The notes under the pieces are model-generated. The model saw nothing but the letters and a program-made list of their open reading frames with translations, made no database searches and was not told the DNA's origin. The translations under genes were made by a program, and so were the position numbers. Shown one piece after another: positions 8,842-18,687 of a DNA stretch of 64,000 nucleotides. This DNA comes from Vibrio sp. NTOU-M3. Lineage in GTDB: Bacteria; Pseudomonadota; Gammaproteobacteria; Enterobacterales; Vibrionaceae. The stretch is taken from assembly GCF_040869035.1 (NCBI RefSeq), contig NZ_CP162100.1:806001-870000 (forward strand), read 5' to 3'. The first letter of the stretch is position 1, and each line of letters opens with the position of its first letter.

Positions 8842-9156
8842 CTACAGCCCGCCTAACTCTTTCTCAAATTTAATCATATTATCAGCCAATTTTTCAGGAT
8901 CGACGGTGTAAGAACCATTCGCGATCGCTTCTTTAATTGCCGCAACTTTTGCTTTATCAAAACTTGGCTGGCTTACCATTTGGTTATGCATTTCACCTAC
9001 CGCCTTGCCTTGTTTACTTAGTGATACCGCGTCTTGGGCAACTCCCGACTTCTTTGCAGTGTCAGTGTTACTCGTCGCGTTGGTATCACTACGTGCAGAA
9101 CTTCGAGTCGATGTTGATATCGTCTGTCCCGAACGTATGTTATCAATACCTGCCAT
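8842..9156 (-). CDS. flgM: Anti-sigma-28 factor FlgM
   Basis: Small protein of 104 aa that binds FliA (sigma-28) until the hook is complete and is then exported, releasing late flagellar transcription. The N-terminus is Ser/Thr-rich and disordered. The conserved C-terminal part (about 50-100) has FDKAKVAAIKEAIANGSY...DPEKLADNMIKFE, the sigma-binding helices. It sits between flgA and flgN with its own sigma-28 promoter, giving the feedback loop typical of flgM. Confidence 0.93.
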   Translation of the reverse strand: MAGIDNIRSGQTISTSTRSSARSDTNATSNTDTAKKSGVAQDAVSLSKQGKAVGEMHNQMVSQPSFDKAKVAAIKEAIANGSYTVDPEKLADNMIKFEKELGGL

Positions 9157-9195
9157 AATTGAGCCTTTTACCTGAATGAAAAACCTGTACAGTCC

Positions 9196-9222
9196 ATATC
9201 GACTGAACGAAAAATAACTTTA
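9196..9222 (-). promoter_or_regulatory. Sigma-28 promoter of flgM-flgN
   Basis: On the minus strand, TAAA (9219-9222), 15 bases, then GTCGATAT (9196-9203), close to the consensus TAAA-N15-GCCGATAA. It lies 40 bases before the flgM ATG. Confidence 0.75.
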
Positions 9223-9261
9223 GTGTTTTTTTCGTCCACCGTTATTTTTACAACTTAATGA

Positions 9262-10029
9262 CTAAAACTGTACAGTGACTTCTGAAATTCCCGTTACTCG
9301 TCCTTCAATTATACGGTTGGATTTACTATTTTTCACTCTTATCTGTTCACCATGTGAGCCATCCGTTAGCGCAATACCTTTTGTTGTTATCGTCATGCCA
9401 GACTTAATCGCTTTGATAACAACGTTTTCATTACGACACACTACGCAAATATCATTGCTTTCAAGAACTTCACCCAAACGTAAGTTTTTTTTAGCTTTAG
9501 CACCAATTACTGAACTAATTGTTGAAAAGCCTTGCCGTCTGAAGCGCTGCAAGTCTACCATACTAATAGTAACGTCCTGAGGCGAAATAATTTGTCCTCG
9601 ACTTAGTGATGTGGTCAAGGTGACTTGTGGCCCTGAACGATAGATACGAACAGGAACATAAACCTTCCAATTATCATCGGGGCATTCAACTAGTACGGTA
9701 ATGTTACTGGCATTTGGATTTGTTGATGATGAAGAGGTTGCTAAGTCACTGGGACAATCAGTTGCAAAAATCCTTGAATCGATATTCGCGGCTTTTGCTT
9801 TAAGAATGCCATCTTGAGGCCAGTCTAGCGTTGCAAGAATATACTCTTCCGCGCTTTGCTGAATATGCTGTATTTGTGGTTGAGTAGCTGATGTTACTGA
9901 AAAACTAAAGAAAAAGAATAAAAAGCCGATACACTTAGAAAAAAGTATACAGATGGCTCTACAATTACTTATGGAAAACGATCTTACGGTTGATTTAGGA
10001 TGTGTCATTCTGTTTCTCTGGTTTTTCAT
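9262..10029 (-). CDS. flgA: P-ring assembly chaperone FlgA
   Basis: Periplasmic chaperone of 255 aa for the flagellar P ring (FlgI). A long, positively charged N-terminus leads into a hydrophobic signal region (CIGFLFFFFSFSVTSA, about 34-49). The SAF/ChapFlgA domain is in the C-terminal half, with LSRGQIISPQDV, VIGAKAKKNLRLGEVL, IKSGMTITTKGIALTDG and a terminal strand ending VTVQF. It is divergent from cheV across 56 bases and leads the flgA-flgM-flgN unit. Confidence 0.93.
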   Translation of the reverse strand: MKNQRNRMTHPKSTVRSFSISNCRAICILFSKCIGFLFFFFSFSVTSATQPQIQHIQQSAEEYILATLDWPQDGILKAKAANIDSRIFATDCPSDLATSSSSTNPNASNITVLVECPDDNWKVYVPVRIYRSGPQVTLTTSLSRGQIISPQDVTISMVDLQRFRRQGFSTISSVIGAKAKKNLRLGEVLESNDICVVCRNENVVIKAIKSGMTITTKGIALTDGSHGEQIRVKNSKSNRIIEGRVTGISEVTVQF

Positions 10030-10085
10030 TGCACACAGTAGACTATCATCTTTTTAGAATGAAAGTTTAAGATGGAGATGAGCTT

Positions 10086-11012
10086 ATGACGGGGATCCTC
10101 GATTCGGTGAACCAGCGTACCCAACTCGTTGGTCAAAACCGATTGGAGTTATTAACGTTTCGTCTAATGGGACGTCAACGTTACGGTATTAACGTATTTA
10201 AAGTAAAAGAAGTACTTCAATGTCCTAAGCTTACTTTAATGCCTAACCTTCACCATTTAGTCAAAGGGGTGGCTCATATCCGTGGCCATACGGTTTCTGT
10301 TATTGATTTAAGTTTAGCAATTGGTGGCAGACCAACAGAAGATGTTGATAAGTGTTTTGTGGTGATCGCGGAATTTAACCGGACTATTCAAGCCTTTTTG
10401 GTGACGTCAGTTGAACGCATCATCAACATGAACTGGGAAGCGATTTTGCCACCGCCAGATGGTTCTGGTAAAGCCAACTATCTGACAGCGGTAACGAACA
10501 TTGATAATGAATTAGTTGAAATTCTCGATGTTGAAAAAATTCTTGCTGAAATCGCTCCGATCGATGAAACCATGGATTCCACGATTGCGGAAGAAATTGC
10601 TCAAGCCGAAGAAGAAAAAGAAATCGTTAGGCGTATTCTTATCGCTGATGATTCAACTGTTGCAAGAAAGCAGGTTGAGCGAGCGATTAACTCAATTGGT
10701 TTTGAAGCGATCGCGGTGAAAGATGGTAAAGAAGCTTATGAAAAGCTGGTAGAAATGGCAGCGGAAGGGAATATTTACGATCAGATCTCATTAGTGATTT
10801 CAGATATCGAAATGCCAGAGATGGATGGCTATACTTTAACGGCAGAGATTCGTCGTCATGCCGATCTCAAAGATCTATATGTCATTCTGCATTCATCTCT
10901 CAGCGGTGTATTTAACCAGGCAATGGTAGAACGAGTTGGTGCAAACTCTTTTATCGCGAAGTTCGATCCTGATGAACTGGGTAATGCAGTGAAGAAAGCA
11001 CTAACGGAATAA
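10086..11012 (+). CDS. cheV: Chemotaxis coupling protein CheV
   Basis: Protein of 308 aa joining a CheW-like domain (about 15-160) to a receiver domain (about 183-305). It couples chemoreceptors to CheA, and its phosphorylation tunes adaptation. Receiver signatures are the acidic pair in IADDST, phospho-acceptor Asp240 in ISDIEMPEMDGYT, and the Lys in FIAKFDPD, where the usual KP is replaced by KF. It is followed 10 bases later by cheR, the standard Vibrio arrangement inside the flagellar cluster. Confidence 0.94.
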   Translation: MTGILDSVNQRTQLVGQNRLELLTFRLMGRQRYGINVFKVKEVLQCPKLTLMPNLHHLVKGVAHIRGHTVSVIDLSLAIGGRPTEDVDKCFVVIAEFNRTIQAFLVTSVERIINMNWEAILPPPDGSGKANYLTAVTNIDNELVEILDVEKILAEIAPIDETMDSTIAEEIAQAEEEKEIVRRILIADDSTVARKQVERAINSIGFEAIAVKDGKEAYEKLVEMAAEGNIYDQISLVISDIEMPEMDGYTLTAEIRRHADLKDLYVILHSSLSGVFNQAMVERVGANSFIAKFDPDELGNAVKKALTE

Positions 11013-11022
11013 AGAGAAGTTA

Positions 11023-11850
11023 ATGACAGCGATAACTATAAGCGATCAAGAATATCGTGATTTTAGCCGTTTCTTAGAATCTCAGTGCGGTATCGTACTA
11101 GGAGACAGCAAGCAGTATTTAGTGAGGAGTCGTTTGAGCCCACTCGTCACGAAATTCAAACTCGGGTCACTTTCAGACCTTCTTCGTGATGTAGTCACCG
11201 GACGTAACCGAGATCTACGTGTTGCCGCTGTTGATGCTATGACAACGAACGAAACATTATGGTTTCGTGATACTTACCCGTTTGCAGTGCTTGCCGATAA
11301 GCTTTTGCCTGAGGTGGCTGCAAGTAAAAGACCCATTAAAATTTGGTCTGCGGCAAGTTCTTCAGGTCAAGAGCCGTATTCAATGGCAATGACTATCCTA
11401 GAAACACAACAACGCAAACCTGGCATGCTGCCAAGTGTGTCGATCACGGCAACTGATATCTCAGCGAGTATGTTAGATATGTGCCGAACCGGGGTTTATG
11501 ACAACTTGGCTCTGGGGCGTGGTCTCTCTCCTGAGCGTCGTCGTAACTTCTTTGAAGATGCGGGGGATGGTCGGATGAAGATCAAAGACAATGTGAAGCG
11601 TTTGGTTAATTTCAGACCACAGAACTTAATGGACAGTTATGCACTGCTTGGTAAGTTCGACATTATCTTTTGTCGCAATGTACTGATTTACTTTTCTCCG
11701 GATATGAAATCTCAAGTTTTGAATCAAATGGCGAATAGTTTAAACCCTGGAGGTTATCTGCTTTTAGGAGCATCAGAGTCTCTAACTGGGTTGACCGATC
11801 GCTTTGAGATGGTTCGTTGTAATCCTGGAATCATATACAAACTGAAATAA
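11023..11850 (+). CDS. cheR: Chemoreceptor methyltransferase CheR
   Basis: SAM-dependent enzyme of 275 aa that methylates glutamates of chemoreceptors. An N-terminal helical domain (about 1-80) holds VRSRLSPL. The catalytic domain has the SAM-binding IWSAASSSGQEPYSMAM motif, TATDISASMLDMCRTGVY, and CRNVLIYF before NPGGYLLLGASESL. The RBS (AAAGAGAAG) overlaps the end of cheV. It ends at a strong terminator ahead of flgB. Confidence 0.96.
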   Translation: MTAITISDQEYRDFSRFLESQCGIVLGDSKQYLVRSRLSPLVTKFKLGSLSDLLRDVVTGRNRDLRVAAVDAMTTNETLWFRDTYPFAVLADKLLPEVAASKRPIKIWSAASSSGQEPYSMAMTILETQQRKPGMLPSVSITATDISASMLDMCRTGVYDNLALGRGLSPERRRNFFEDAGDGRMKIKDNVKRLVNFRPQNLMDSYALLGKFDIIFCRNVLIYFSPDMKSQVLNQMANSLNPGGYLLLGASESLTGLTDRFEMVRCNPGIIYKLK

Positions 11851-11866
11851 TGTTCGATGTATGGAT

Positions 11867-11894
11867 AAAAGCCCGGCAATTGCCGGGCTTTTTT
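11867..11894 (+). terminator. Terminator of cheV-cheR
   Basis: AAAGCCCGGCA-AT-TGCCGGGCTTT followed by a T run, 16 bases after cheR. It isolates the chemotaxis pair from flgB. Confidence 0.92.
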
Positions 11895-12038
11895 GTAGTT
11901 ATCGAACTGCGCCGCTTCGTTATATACTTGTCTTGAGACATTCCATCTCTCCATCGTTAATCTAGGTTTTAAATAAATTGGCTTATTTATTGCTGGATTA
12001 GCAAAAGATATTGGCATGAATTGAGTCTGATTCTAAAG

Positions 12039-12054
12039 TTGGTACACAACTTGC
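12039..12054 (+). promoter_or_regulatory. Sigma-54 promoter of flgBCDE
   Basis: TTGGTACACAACTTGC has GG (12041-12042), exactly ten bases, then GC (12053-12054). It lies 46 bases before flgB. Middle-class flagellar genes in vibrios use RpoN with the activator FlrC. Confidence 0.82.
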
Positions 12055-12099
12055 TTTTATCTTAAGTAATAACGGTCAGTTCTTTGAATAGAGGCAATT

Positions 12100-12495
12100 A
12101 TGGCTATTTCTTTCGACAATGCTTTAGGTATCCACCAATACACGGTTGGCGTGCGTGAGCGCAATGCTGAGGTCATCTCTAGCAATATTGCACAAGCGAA
12201 TACACCGGGCTTTAAGGCGAAAGGAATGGACTTTAAGAGAGCATTGCAGGCGGCAACATCAGAGGCAAGCATTGGTCTTAGCCGAACAGATGGTCGGCAT
12301 ATTTCTGCCTCTACTCAGGTAACCGGGGAAGTGCTTTACCGCACGCCAACTCAACCTGATACCGGTGATGGCAACACAGTAGATGTCGATTTGGAGCGTA
12401 ACCTATTTATGCAAAACCAAATTAGACACCAAGCATCACTCGACTTCTTAGGAAGTAAATTCAAGAACTTAACGAAAGCACTGAAAGGGGAATAA
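12100..12495 (+). CDS. flgB: Flagellar proximal rod protein FlgB
   Basis: Rod protein of 131 aa of the flagellar basal body, exported by the type III apparatus and so lacking a signal peptide. The N-terminal flagellar rod motif is present (RNAEVISSNIAQANTPGFKAKGMDFK, about 25-50), and the C-terminal helix has FMQNQIRHQASLDFLGSKF. It is the first gene of flgB-flgC-flgD-flgE and lies 46 bases after a sigma-54 promoter. Confidence 0.95.
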   Translation: MAISFDNALGIHQYTVGVRERNAEVISSNIAQANTPGFKAKGMDFKRALQAATSEASIGLSRTDGRHISASTQVTGEVLYRTPTQPDTGDGNTVDVDLERNLFMQNQIRHQASLDFLGSKFKNLTKALKGE

Positions 12496-12499
12496 TTAG

Positions 12500-12916
12500 A
12501 TGAGCTTATTTAACGTATTCAATGTGACTGGTTCTGCCATGAGTGCTGAATCTGTTCGTCTAAATACTACCTCAAGTAACTTGGCGAATGCAGACAGTAT
12601 CTCTAGTTCAGCAAAAGATACCTACAAAGCGCGTCATGCTGTCTTTGGAGCTGAGTTAAGCAAAGCGCGTTATAACCGTGACCATAACGTGCCAGTGAAA
12701 GTATTAGGTATTGTAGAGAGCGACAAACCGCTCAATGCAGAGTACAACCCGGATCACCCACTTGCGAATGACGAAGGTTATATCTACAAGCCAAACGTCA
12801 ACGTAATGGAAGAAATGGCAAACATGATTTCTGCTTCCCGTTCATACCAGACAAATGTTCAGGTCGCAGATGCAAGTAAACAAATGCTGCTGCGTACGCT
12901 GCAGATGGGTCAATAA
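12500..12916 (+). CDS. flgC: Flagellar proximal rod protein FlgC
   Basis: Rod protein of 138 aa. The N-terminal Flg_bb_rod motif reads RLNTTSSNLANADS (about 21-34), and the C-terminal Flg_bbr_C helix reads NMISASRSYQTNVQVADASKQML. It starts 4 bases after flgB. It forms the rod with FlgB, FlgF and FlgG. Confidence 0.95.
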   Translation: MSLFNVFNVTGSAMSAESVRLNTTSSNLANADSISSSAKDTYKARHAVFGAELSKARYNRDHNVPVKVLGIVESDKPLNAEYNPDHPLANDEGYIYKPNVNVMEEMANMISASRSYQTNVQVADASKQMLLRTLQMGQ

Positions 12917-12932
12917 GGATAGGGGGTAACGT

Positions 12933-13643
12933 ATGGCCGGTGGTATTAACAACGTTGGTCAAAGCGGCTTGTCCTATATTGATCAGCTTAAGCAGATTCA
13001 GGACGCTAAAAAGCCAGATGAGACCACAGGTAAGCAAGACTTAAAGCAAGAAGACTTCTTATCGCTACTCACAAAGCAATTAGCGCAACAGGACCCGTTT
13101 AAGCCGGTCAGTAATGACCAGATGATTGCACAAATGGCATCATTCGCAACGGTGGATGGTATTGGGAAAATGAACAATCAGTTTGAAACACTGAATGCGT
13201 CCATGACCTCAAACCAAGCACTTCAAGCTTCTTCATTAGTCGGTCGTGATGTTCTCGTACCGGGTGCTGCAGGGGTTAAGAAAGACACCGGTGGTATGGC
13301 TGCCATGGTTAAGCTTCCTCAGTCGGTTGACAATTTGATGGTTCGAATTGAAGACCAAATGGGACAGCTTGTCAGAACGTTCGATGTCGGTGCGAAACCT
13401 GCAGGTGACAGCCGCGTTGAATGGGATGGTAAAGATCAAAACGGTAATCCATTGCCGGCGGGAAAATACAATGTGAAAGCCGCAGGTTTGCTTGATGGGA
13501 AGAGCAATGAATTTGCAGTTTCAACTTATGCAAATGTGAACAGTGTTCTTCTTGGAAAAGGCGATGGGAACGTACTGCTCAATCTGGCTGGCTTTGAGTC
13601 GCCAGTTCGACTTGCTGAAGTACTAGAAGTTGGCAAAGCGTAA
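12933..13643 (+). CDS. flgD: Hook cap / scaffolding protein FlgD
   Basis: Protein of 236 aa that caps the growing hook and orders FlgE polymerisation, then is discarded. The conserved N-terminal region has QEDFLSLLTKQLAQQDPFKPVSNDQMIAQMASFATVDGI, the FlgD_N signature, split here across about 40-75. The C-terminal half has the FlgD Ig-like/tudor segment with WDGKDQNGNPLPAGKYNV. It is the third gene of the unit. Confidence 0.95.
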   Translation: MAGGINNVGQSGLSYIDQLKQIQDAKKPDETTGKQDLKQEDFLSLLTKQLAQQDPFKPVSNDQMIAQMASFATVDGIGKMNNQFETLNASMTSNQALQASSLVGRDVLVPGAAGVKKDTGGMAAMVKLPQSVDNLMVRIEDQMGQLVRTFDVGAKPAGDSRVEWDGKDQNGNPLPAGKYNVKAAGLLDGKSNEFAVSTYANVNSVLLGKGDGNVLLNLAGFESPVRLAEVLEVGKA

Positions 13644-13672
13644 TTTACGCTAGCTAGATAGGAGATTTTGGA

Positions 13673-14977
13673 ATGTCATACGTAGCTTTAAGTGGTTTGT
13701 CTGCCGCTCAATTAGACTTAAACACAACCAGTAACAACATTGCCAACGCCAACACGTACGGCTTTAAAGAGTCTCGTGCTGAGTTTGGAGATGTTTATTC
13801 TAACTCATTATTTACTCATGCGAAGACCACTCCGGGTCAAGGTGTTCAGGCTGCGAAAGTCGCTCAACAATTCCATGAAGGTTCAAGTATTTATACGAAC
13901 AACCCAATGGATTTACGTATTTCGGGGACGGGTTTCTTTTCGGTAGCGAAAGATCGCTTAACACCTCAGCAAAATGAGCTGACGCGTAATGGTGCTTTCC
14001 ACCTCAACAAAGATAACTACATGGTAACTGCAAATGATGAGTTCTTATTAGGTTACCAGGTAAATAAAGATACGGGGGATGTGCTGTCTTATGAGCCTTC
14101 TCCAATTAACATTCCAAAAGAGTTTGGTAAGCCTAAACAGACAGCGAATATTGAAGTCGGTGTGAACTTGCCAGCGGGTGGTGAGCTAAAAGATCCAGCA
14201 TTGTTTGATTACTCGGATCCTGAAACTTATAACCGCTCAACGTCTTCTACGATTTACGACTCAATGGGCCAGTCTTACAAGCTGACAACGTATTACTTGA
14301 AAGATCTAAACCAAGCGAATACATGGCAGACGTACTATACCGTGACTGACAGTGCAGGTGAAAAGCCGATCAACATCGTTGGTGGTGATGCAACTAGCCC
14401 AACCGGCCATGTTGGCCACACCATGAAGTTCAATAACGATGGTACCTTAGCAAGTTTGAACAATGGTCAGAATATTGTTTCAGAGGCGCTTGGCGCAGGT
14501 GCGAACCCTGTTGAATTGAATGGTGCCGATGCATCACAAGTACTTGCGTTTGGACTCAATGATGCCACTCAGTTTGCCGCTCCTTTTGAACTCACCAAGT
14601 TCGATGAAGATGGTGCGACAACTGGCTTTTTGACCAAAGTCGACTTTGATGAAAATGGTAGTGTGTTGGCCACTTACTCTAATGGTGAGAACACCTCATT
14701 AGGTCGTGTAGCGCTGGTTCGTGTTGCTAACGAGCAAGGGTTGGACAAGAAGGGCGGCACTCAGTGGGATTCTACTCAGTTCTCTGGTGACAAAGTTTGG
14801 GGTGAATCTAACAAAGGCTCATTCGGTACGATCAGCAGCGGTACGCTTGAACAATCAAATATCGATATGACACAAGAGCTGGTCGATTTGATCTCTGCTC
14901 AACGTAACTTCCAAGCGAACTCTCGTTCACTAGAAGTTCATAACCAAACACAGCAAAACATTTTGCAAATTCGTTAA
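13673..14977 (+). CDS. flgE: Flagellar hook protein FlgE
   Basis: Hook subunit of 434 aa. The N-terminal rod-type motif (SAAQLDLNTTSNNIANANTYGFK) and the C-terminal helix (LVDLISAQRNFQANSRSLEVHNQTQQNILQIR) form the hook core, and the middle 150-370 forms the outer D1/D2 domains. It is last in the flgBCDE unit. A hairpin without a T run follows at 15000-15028, and flgF has its own sigma-54 promoter. Confidence 0.95.
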   Translation: MSYVALSGLSAAQLDLNTTSNNIANANTYGFKESRAEFGDVYSNSLFTHAKTTPGQGVQAAKVAQQFHEGSSIYTNNPMDLRISGTGFFSVAKDRLTPQQNELTRNGAFHLNKDNYMVTANDEFLLGYQVNKDTGDVLSYEPSPINIPKEFGKPKQTANIEVGVNLPAGGELKDPALFDYSDPETYNRSTSSTIYDSMGQSYKLTTYYLKDLNQANTWQTYYTVTDSAGEKPINIVGGDATSPTGHVGHTMKFNNDGTLASLNNGQNIVSEALGAGANPVELNGADASQVLAFGLNDATQFAAPFELTKFDEDGATTGFLTKVDFDENGSVLATYSNGENTSLGRVALVRVANEQGLDKKGGTQWDSTQFSGDKVWGESNKGSFGTISSGTLEQSNIDMTQELVDLISAQRNFQANSRSLEVHNQTQQNILQIR

Positions 14978-14999
14978 TCAGATTCGCAATCATCTGTGT

Positions 15000-15028
15000 G
15001 GCAAGCTGGTGGCAATCACCTGCTTGCC
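15000..15028 (+). other. Stable hairpin after flgE
   Basis: GGCAAGC-T-GGTG-GCAAT-CACC-T-GCTTGCC: paired arms of 7 and 4 bp. No T run follows, so it is not a standard terminator. It could protect the flgE mRNA 3' end. Confidence 0.5.
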
Positions 15029-15120
15029 GCTGTTGCCTCTTGCCTATTGTGGCAAATTAAAATCTTCATATTATCGTTACTTCTCTATATATCTCATTGA
15101 AAAACAAATAAATATAAAAC

Positions 15121-15135
15121 TGGCACATCAATTGC
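15121..15135 (+). promoter_or_regulatory. Sigma-54 promoter of flgFGHIJ
   Basis: TGGCACATCAATTGC matches TGGCAC-N5-TTGC exactly, 36 bases before the flgF ATG. Confidence 0.92.
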
Positions 15136-15171
15136 TTTATTAGCTCTGAATAGTGATTTTTGGAGTGAATT

Positions 15172-15921
15172 ATGGATCGTGCATTGTTTCTAGCAATGAG
15201 CGGCGCAAAGCAAAATATGCAAGCGATGCAGCTCAGAGCAAACAACTTAGCTAATGTCAGTACGACAGGCTTTCGAGCCGACTTAGAGCAAGCGCGCTCT
15301 ATGCAGGCTTATGGTGAAGGTTTGCCTAGCCGCGTATTTAGCATGACAGAGCGTCCGGGACATAATTTCTCTCAAGGTAGTGTGATCACCACTGGACGAA
15401 ACCTTGATGTCACCATCCAAGGTGATGGTTGGATCTCTGTCATGGATAAAATGGGCAAAGAAGGCTTAACCCGCAACGGTAATCTAAAAATTGATGTCAA
15501 TGGCATGCTTACCAGTGGTAACGGCAATTTGGTGCTTGGCGAAACAGGCGCCCCTATCACAGTGCCGCTTCCGGTGAGTAAAGTAGAAATCGGTACCGAT
15601 GGCACGATTTCGGTTGTTCCTCAAGGAGCGCCGGCGGATGCGATGGAAATAGTTGACCGCATTAAGCTGACCAGCACAAACAACCAATCACTATTCAAAG
15701 ATGTTAACGGAATTTTCCGAGCAAAAGATCCTAACACGGCATACGAAGCGGATGCCGGAGTCAAACTGCTCACAGGCGCACTCGAAGGCAGTAACGTGAA
15801 TGCCATTGGGGAAATGACCAGCCTGATTGACTTGCAAAGACAGTTCGAGATGCAAGTGAAAATGATGAGCACTGCAGAAGAGATGGACAAGACGTCTGAT
15901 TCTCTGCTTCGTACAAGCTAA
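15172..15921 (+). CDS. flgF: Flagellar rod protein FlgF
   Basis: Proximal rod protein of 249 aa. It has the N-terminal rod motif (QLRANNLANVSTTGFRADLEQA), a central Flg_bbr segment, and a C-terminal helix with MTSLIDLQRQFEMQVKMMST. It heads the flgF-flgG-flgH-flgI-flgJ unit, 36 bases after a consensus sigma-54 site, with RBS TGGAG. Confidence 0.94.
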   Translation: MDRALFLAMSGAKQNMQAMQLRANNLANVSTTGFRADLEQARSMQAYGEGLPSRVFSMTERPGHNFSQGSVITTGRNLDVTIQGDGWISVMDKMGKEGLTRNGNLKIDVNGMLTSGNGNLVLGETGAPITVPLPVSKVEIGTDGTISVVPQGAPADAMEIVDRIKLTSTNNQSLFKDVNGIFRAKDPNTAYEADAGVKLLTGALEGSNVNAIGEMTSLIDLQRQFEMQVKMMSTAEEMDKTSDSLLRTS

Positions 15922-15941
15922 TAAGGTTTTAGGAGAGAGTT

Positions 15942-16730
15942 ATGCATCCGGCATTATGGGTAAGTAAGACTGGCTTAGACGCACAGCAAACCAATATTTC
16001 AACCATTTCAAATAACTTAGCGAACGCCTCAACCGTAGGTTACAAAAAAAGTCGCGCAGTATTTGAAGATTTGTTTTATCAGAACATTAACCAGCCTGGT
16101 GGTCAGTCATCGCAAAACACTGAGCTACCGAGTGGTTTAATGTTAGGGGCAGGTTCCAAAGTTGTTGCCACTCAAAAAGTGCACACCCAAGGTAACACCC
16201 AAACCACAACCAACAGTTTGGATATGATGATCGAAGGAGATGGCTTCTTCCAGATCCTGATGCCAGACGGCAATATTGGTTATACCCGTAACGGTCAGTT
16301 CACCGTGAATGATGAAGGGGTCATTGTTACTTCAGGAGCGGGGTATTCCCTAGAGCCAGAAATTGCGATTCCAGAAGATGCGATCAGCATCACCATCGGC
16401 ACAGATGGTGAAGTTTCAGTGCGAGTTCGTGGTCAGCAAGACAACCAAGTACTTGGCCAAATTACCACGGTAGATTTCGTTAACCCAGGTGGCCTAGAGC
16501 CGATTGGTCAAAACTTGTATCTGCCAACTGGTGCGAGTGGCGACCCACAAGAAGGGGTTCCGGGGCTGGATGGTTTTGGTGAGGTTCGTCAGTCAATGCT
16601 GGAAACCTCAAACGTCAACGTAACGGAAGAACTGGTGAACATGATTGAAGCGCAGCGTGTCTACGAAATGAACTCTAAAGTGATTTCAGCCGTCGACAAA
16701 ATGATGAGCTTTGTGAATCAGCAGTTATAA
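15942..16730 (+). CDS. flgG: Flagellar distal rod protein FlgG
   Basis: Distal rod protein of 262 aa, the normal family length. The N-terminal motif [28 protein letters not shown] and the C-terminal [33 protein letters not shown] are classic FlgG. It lies 20 bases after flgF with RBS TAGGAGAG. Confidence 0.96.
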   Translation: MHPALWVSKTGLDAQQTNISTISNNLANASTVGYKKSRAVFEDLFYQNINQPGGQSSQNTELPSGLMLGAGSKVVATQKVHTQGNTQTTTNSLDMMIEGDGFFQILMPDGNIGYTRNGQFTVNDEGVIVTSGAGYSLEPEIAIPEDAISITIGTDGEVSVRVRGQQDNQVLGQITTVDFVNPGGLEPIGQNLYLPTGASGDPQEGVPGLDGFGEVRQSMLETSNVNVTEELVNMIEAQRVYEMNSKVISAVDKMMSFVNQQL

Positions 16731-16753
16731 GCGCGATTGAGAGGGTGAGAGCA

Positions 16754-17533
16754 ATGAATCGTTTATTTGTCGTACTAGTGGTTGCCGCGATGTCCGGTTG
16801 TACTATGTTGGAACCAGAAGTAGAAACGCCAGATGTGGTTCAAGGAACCACAACGGTGGATGCGGTTGAAGGGGATAAAGCGAAAGAGGAAGATGCTGGT
16901 ATCGTCGATACGCTTCGTCGCAGAAATGATCCTGTCGCAGGAGACCCAGCTTGGGCACCTATCCATCCTAAATATCAACCTGAACACTATGCAGCGGAAA
17001 CGGGTTCATTGTTTAATTCTGCTCGAGCGAGCAGCTTATATGATGACTCAAAACCACGTGGTATTGGCGACATCATCACCGTAAATTTAAATGAGAGTAC
17101 CAAGGCAGCGAAAAGCTCTGACGCGGATTTGTCTAAAAACAACGATGCGTCGATGGATCCACTTGAAGTCGGTGGTCAGGCGCTTGCTATCGGTGATTAC
17201 GATTTCTCTTATGCTTTGAGTAATGACAATAAATTCAGCGGTAGTGCTGCGGCCAACCAAAGCAACAGTATTTCAGGCTCAATTACCGTCGAAGTGATCG
17301 AAGTGTTGGCAAACGGCAATCTCGTGATCCGTGGGGAGAAATGGCTCACTTTGAACACAGGGGATGAATATATCCGCTTAAGTGGCACAATTCGTCCGGA
17401 TGACATTGATTACGACAACACCATCGCATCCAACCGCATTTCCAATGCCCGAATTCAATATTCTGGAACCGGAACCAATCAAGATATGCAAGAACCGGGA
17501 TTCTTGGCACGATTCTTTAATGTTGCTCTCTAA
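16754..17533 (+). CDS. flgH: Flagellar L-ring lipoprotein FlgH
   Basis: Outer-membrane lipoprotein of 259 aa that forms the L ring, the bushing for the rod. The ATG at 16754 has RBS GAGGGTGAG and gives a lipobox ending MSGC (Cys16); an earlier start only adds three residues. Conserved parts are the GSLFN...[18 protein letters not shown] region and the C-terminal VRGEKWL-like strand ([13 protein letters not shown]) with SGTIRPDDI. It sits in the flgF-J operon. Confidence 0.94.
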   Translation: MNRLFVVLVVAAMSGCTMLEPEVETPDVVQGTTTVDAVEGDKAKEEDAGIVDTLRRRNDPVAGDPAWAPIHPKYQPEHYAAETGSLFNSARASSLYDDSKPRGIGDIITVNLNESTKAAKSSDADLSKNNDASMDPLEVGGQALAIGDYDFSYALSNDNKFSGSAAANQSNSISGSITVEVIEVLANGNLVIRGEKWLTLNTGDEYIRLSGTIRPDDIDYDNTIASNRISNARIQYSGTGTNQDMQEPGFLARFFNVAL

Positions 17534-17585
17534 GCCAACGTGAAGTCGAAGTTTTGGCACCCGTGAGAGAGTAAAGGTAGAAGCG

Positions 17586-18677
17586 ATGAAGAAGTTATTT
17601 CTGTTAATCACCAGTTTGATGATGATCACCACCAGTGTACAGGCTGCCCGCATCAAAGATGTCGCACAAGTCGCTGGTGTGAGAAGTAACCAATTAGTGG
17701 GTTATGGTTTAGTCACTGGCCTACCGGGTACTGGAGAATCAACGCCATTCACAGATCAGAGCTTCAATGCCATGTTGCAAAACTTTGGCATTCAATTGCC
17801 ACCGGGTACCAAGCCGAAGGCAAAAAACGTTGCCGCAGTTATCGTAACCGCAGAGTTGCCTGCATTTTCTAAGCAAGGCCAAACCATTGATGTAACAGTT
17901 TCTTCAATCGGTGCCGCAAAAAGTTTACGTGGCGGCACTCTAATGCAAACCATGTTGAAAGGTCTTGATGGGCAAATCTATGCCGTTGCACAAGGTAACT
18001 TAGTGGTCAGTGGGTTCAGTGCGACAGGGGCAGATGGCTCCAAAGTAGTCGGGAATAACCCAGCCGCAGGCATGATCTCAAATGGTGCTATTGTGGAGCG
18101 TGAGATCCCAACACCATTTAGCCGTGGTAACCACATTACTTTTAACTTACTAGAATCCGATTTTACCACTGCACAGCGAATGGCTGATGCGGTGAATAAC
18201 TTCCTAGGTCCTCAAATGGCACAGGCGGTGGACGCAACTTCAGTCAAAGTGCGTGCCCCGCGTGATGCCAGTCAGCGTGTTGCTTTCCTATCTGCTATCG
18301 AAAATTTGGAATTTGACCCAGCAGATGGCTCAGCAAAAATTATCGTCAATTCGCGCACAGGCACCATTGTGGTTGGTAAACATGTTCGCCTAAAACCAGC
18401 CGCTGTGACTCATGGTGGCATGACTGTGGCCATTAAAGAGAATTTAAACGTGAGCCAACCAAATGCTCTGGCGGGTGGGCAAACGGTTGTGGTACCGGAT
18501 ACGGATATCGAAGTGAAAGAAGAACAAGGCAAAATGTTTAAGTTTGAACCGGGTCTGACGTTGGATGATTTAGTACGTGCAGTCAATGAAGTAGGCGCGG
18601 CACCTTCTGACCTTATGGCTATTCTTCAGGCATTGAAACAAGCTGGGGCCATTGAAGGCCAGCTGATCATCATTTAA
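17586..18677 (+). CDS. flgI: Flagellar P-ring protein FlgI
   Basis: Periplasmic ring protein of 363 aa. The signal peptide (about 1-20, ending TSVQAA) is followed by [25 protein letters not shown], the invariant FlgI start of the mature chain. The C-terminus has [21 protein letters not shown] and ends [10 protein letters not shown]. It assembles in peptidoglycan with the help of FlgA. It lies 52 bases after flgH in the same operon. Confidence 0.96.
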   Translation: MKKLFLLITSLMMITTSVQAARIKDVAQVAGVRSNQLVGYGLVTGLPGTGESTPFTDQSFNAMLQNFGIQLPPGTKPKAKNVAAVIVTAELPAFSKQGQTIDVTVSSIGAAKSLRGGTLMQTMLKGLDGQIYAVAQGNLVVSGFSATGADGSKVVGNNPAAGMISNGAIVEREIPTPFSRGNHITFNLLESDFTTAQRMADAVNNFLGPQMAQAVDATSVKVRAPRDASQRVAFLSAIENLEFDPADGSAKIIVNSRTGTIVVGKHVRLKPAAVTHGGMTVAIKENLNVSQPNALAGGQTVVVPDTDIEVKEEQGKMFKFEPGLTLDDLVRAVNEVGAAPSDLMAILQALKQAGAIEGQLIII

Positions 18678-18687
18678 GGAGTGAGCC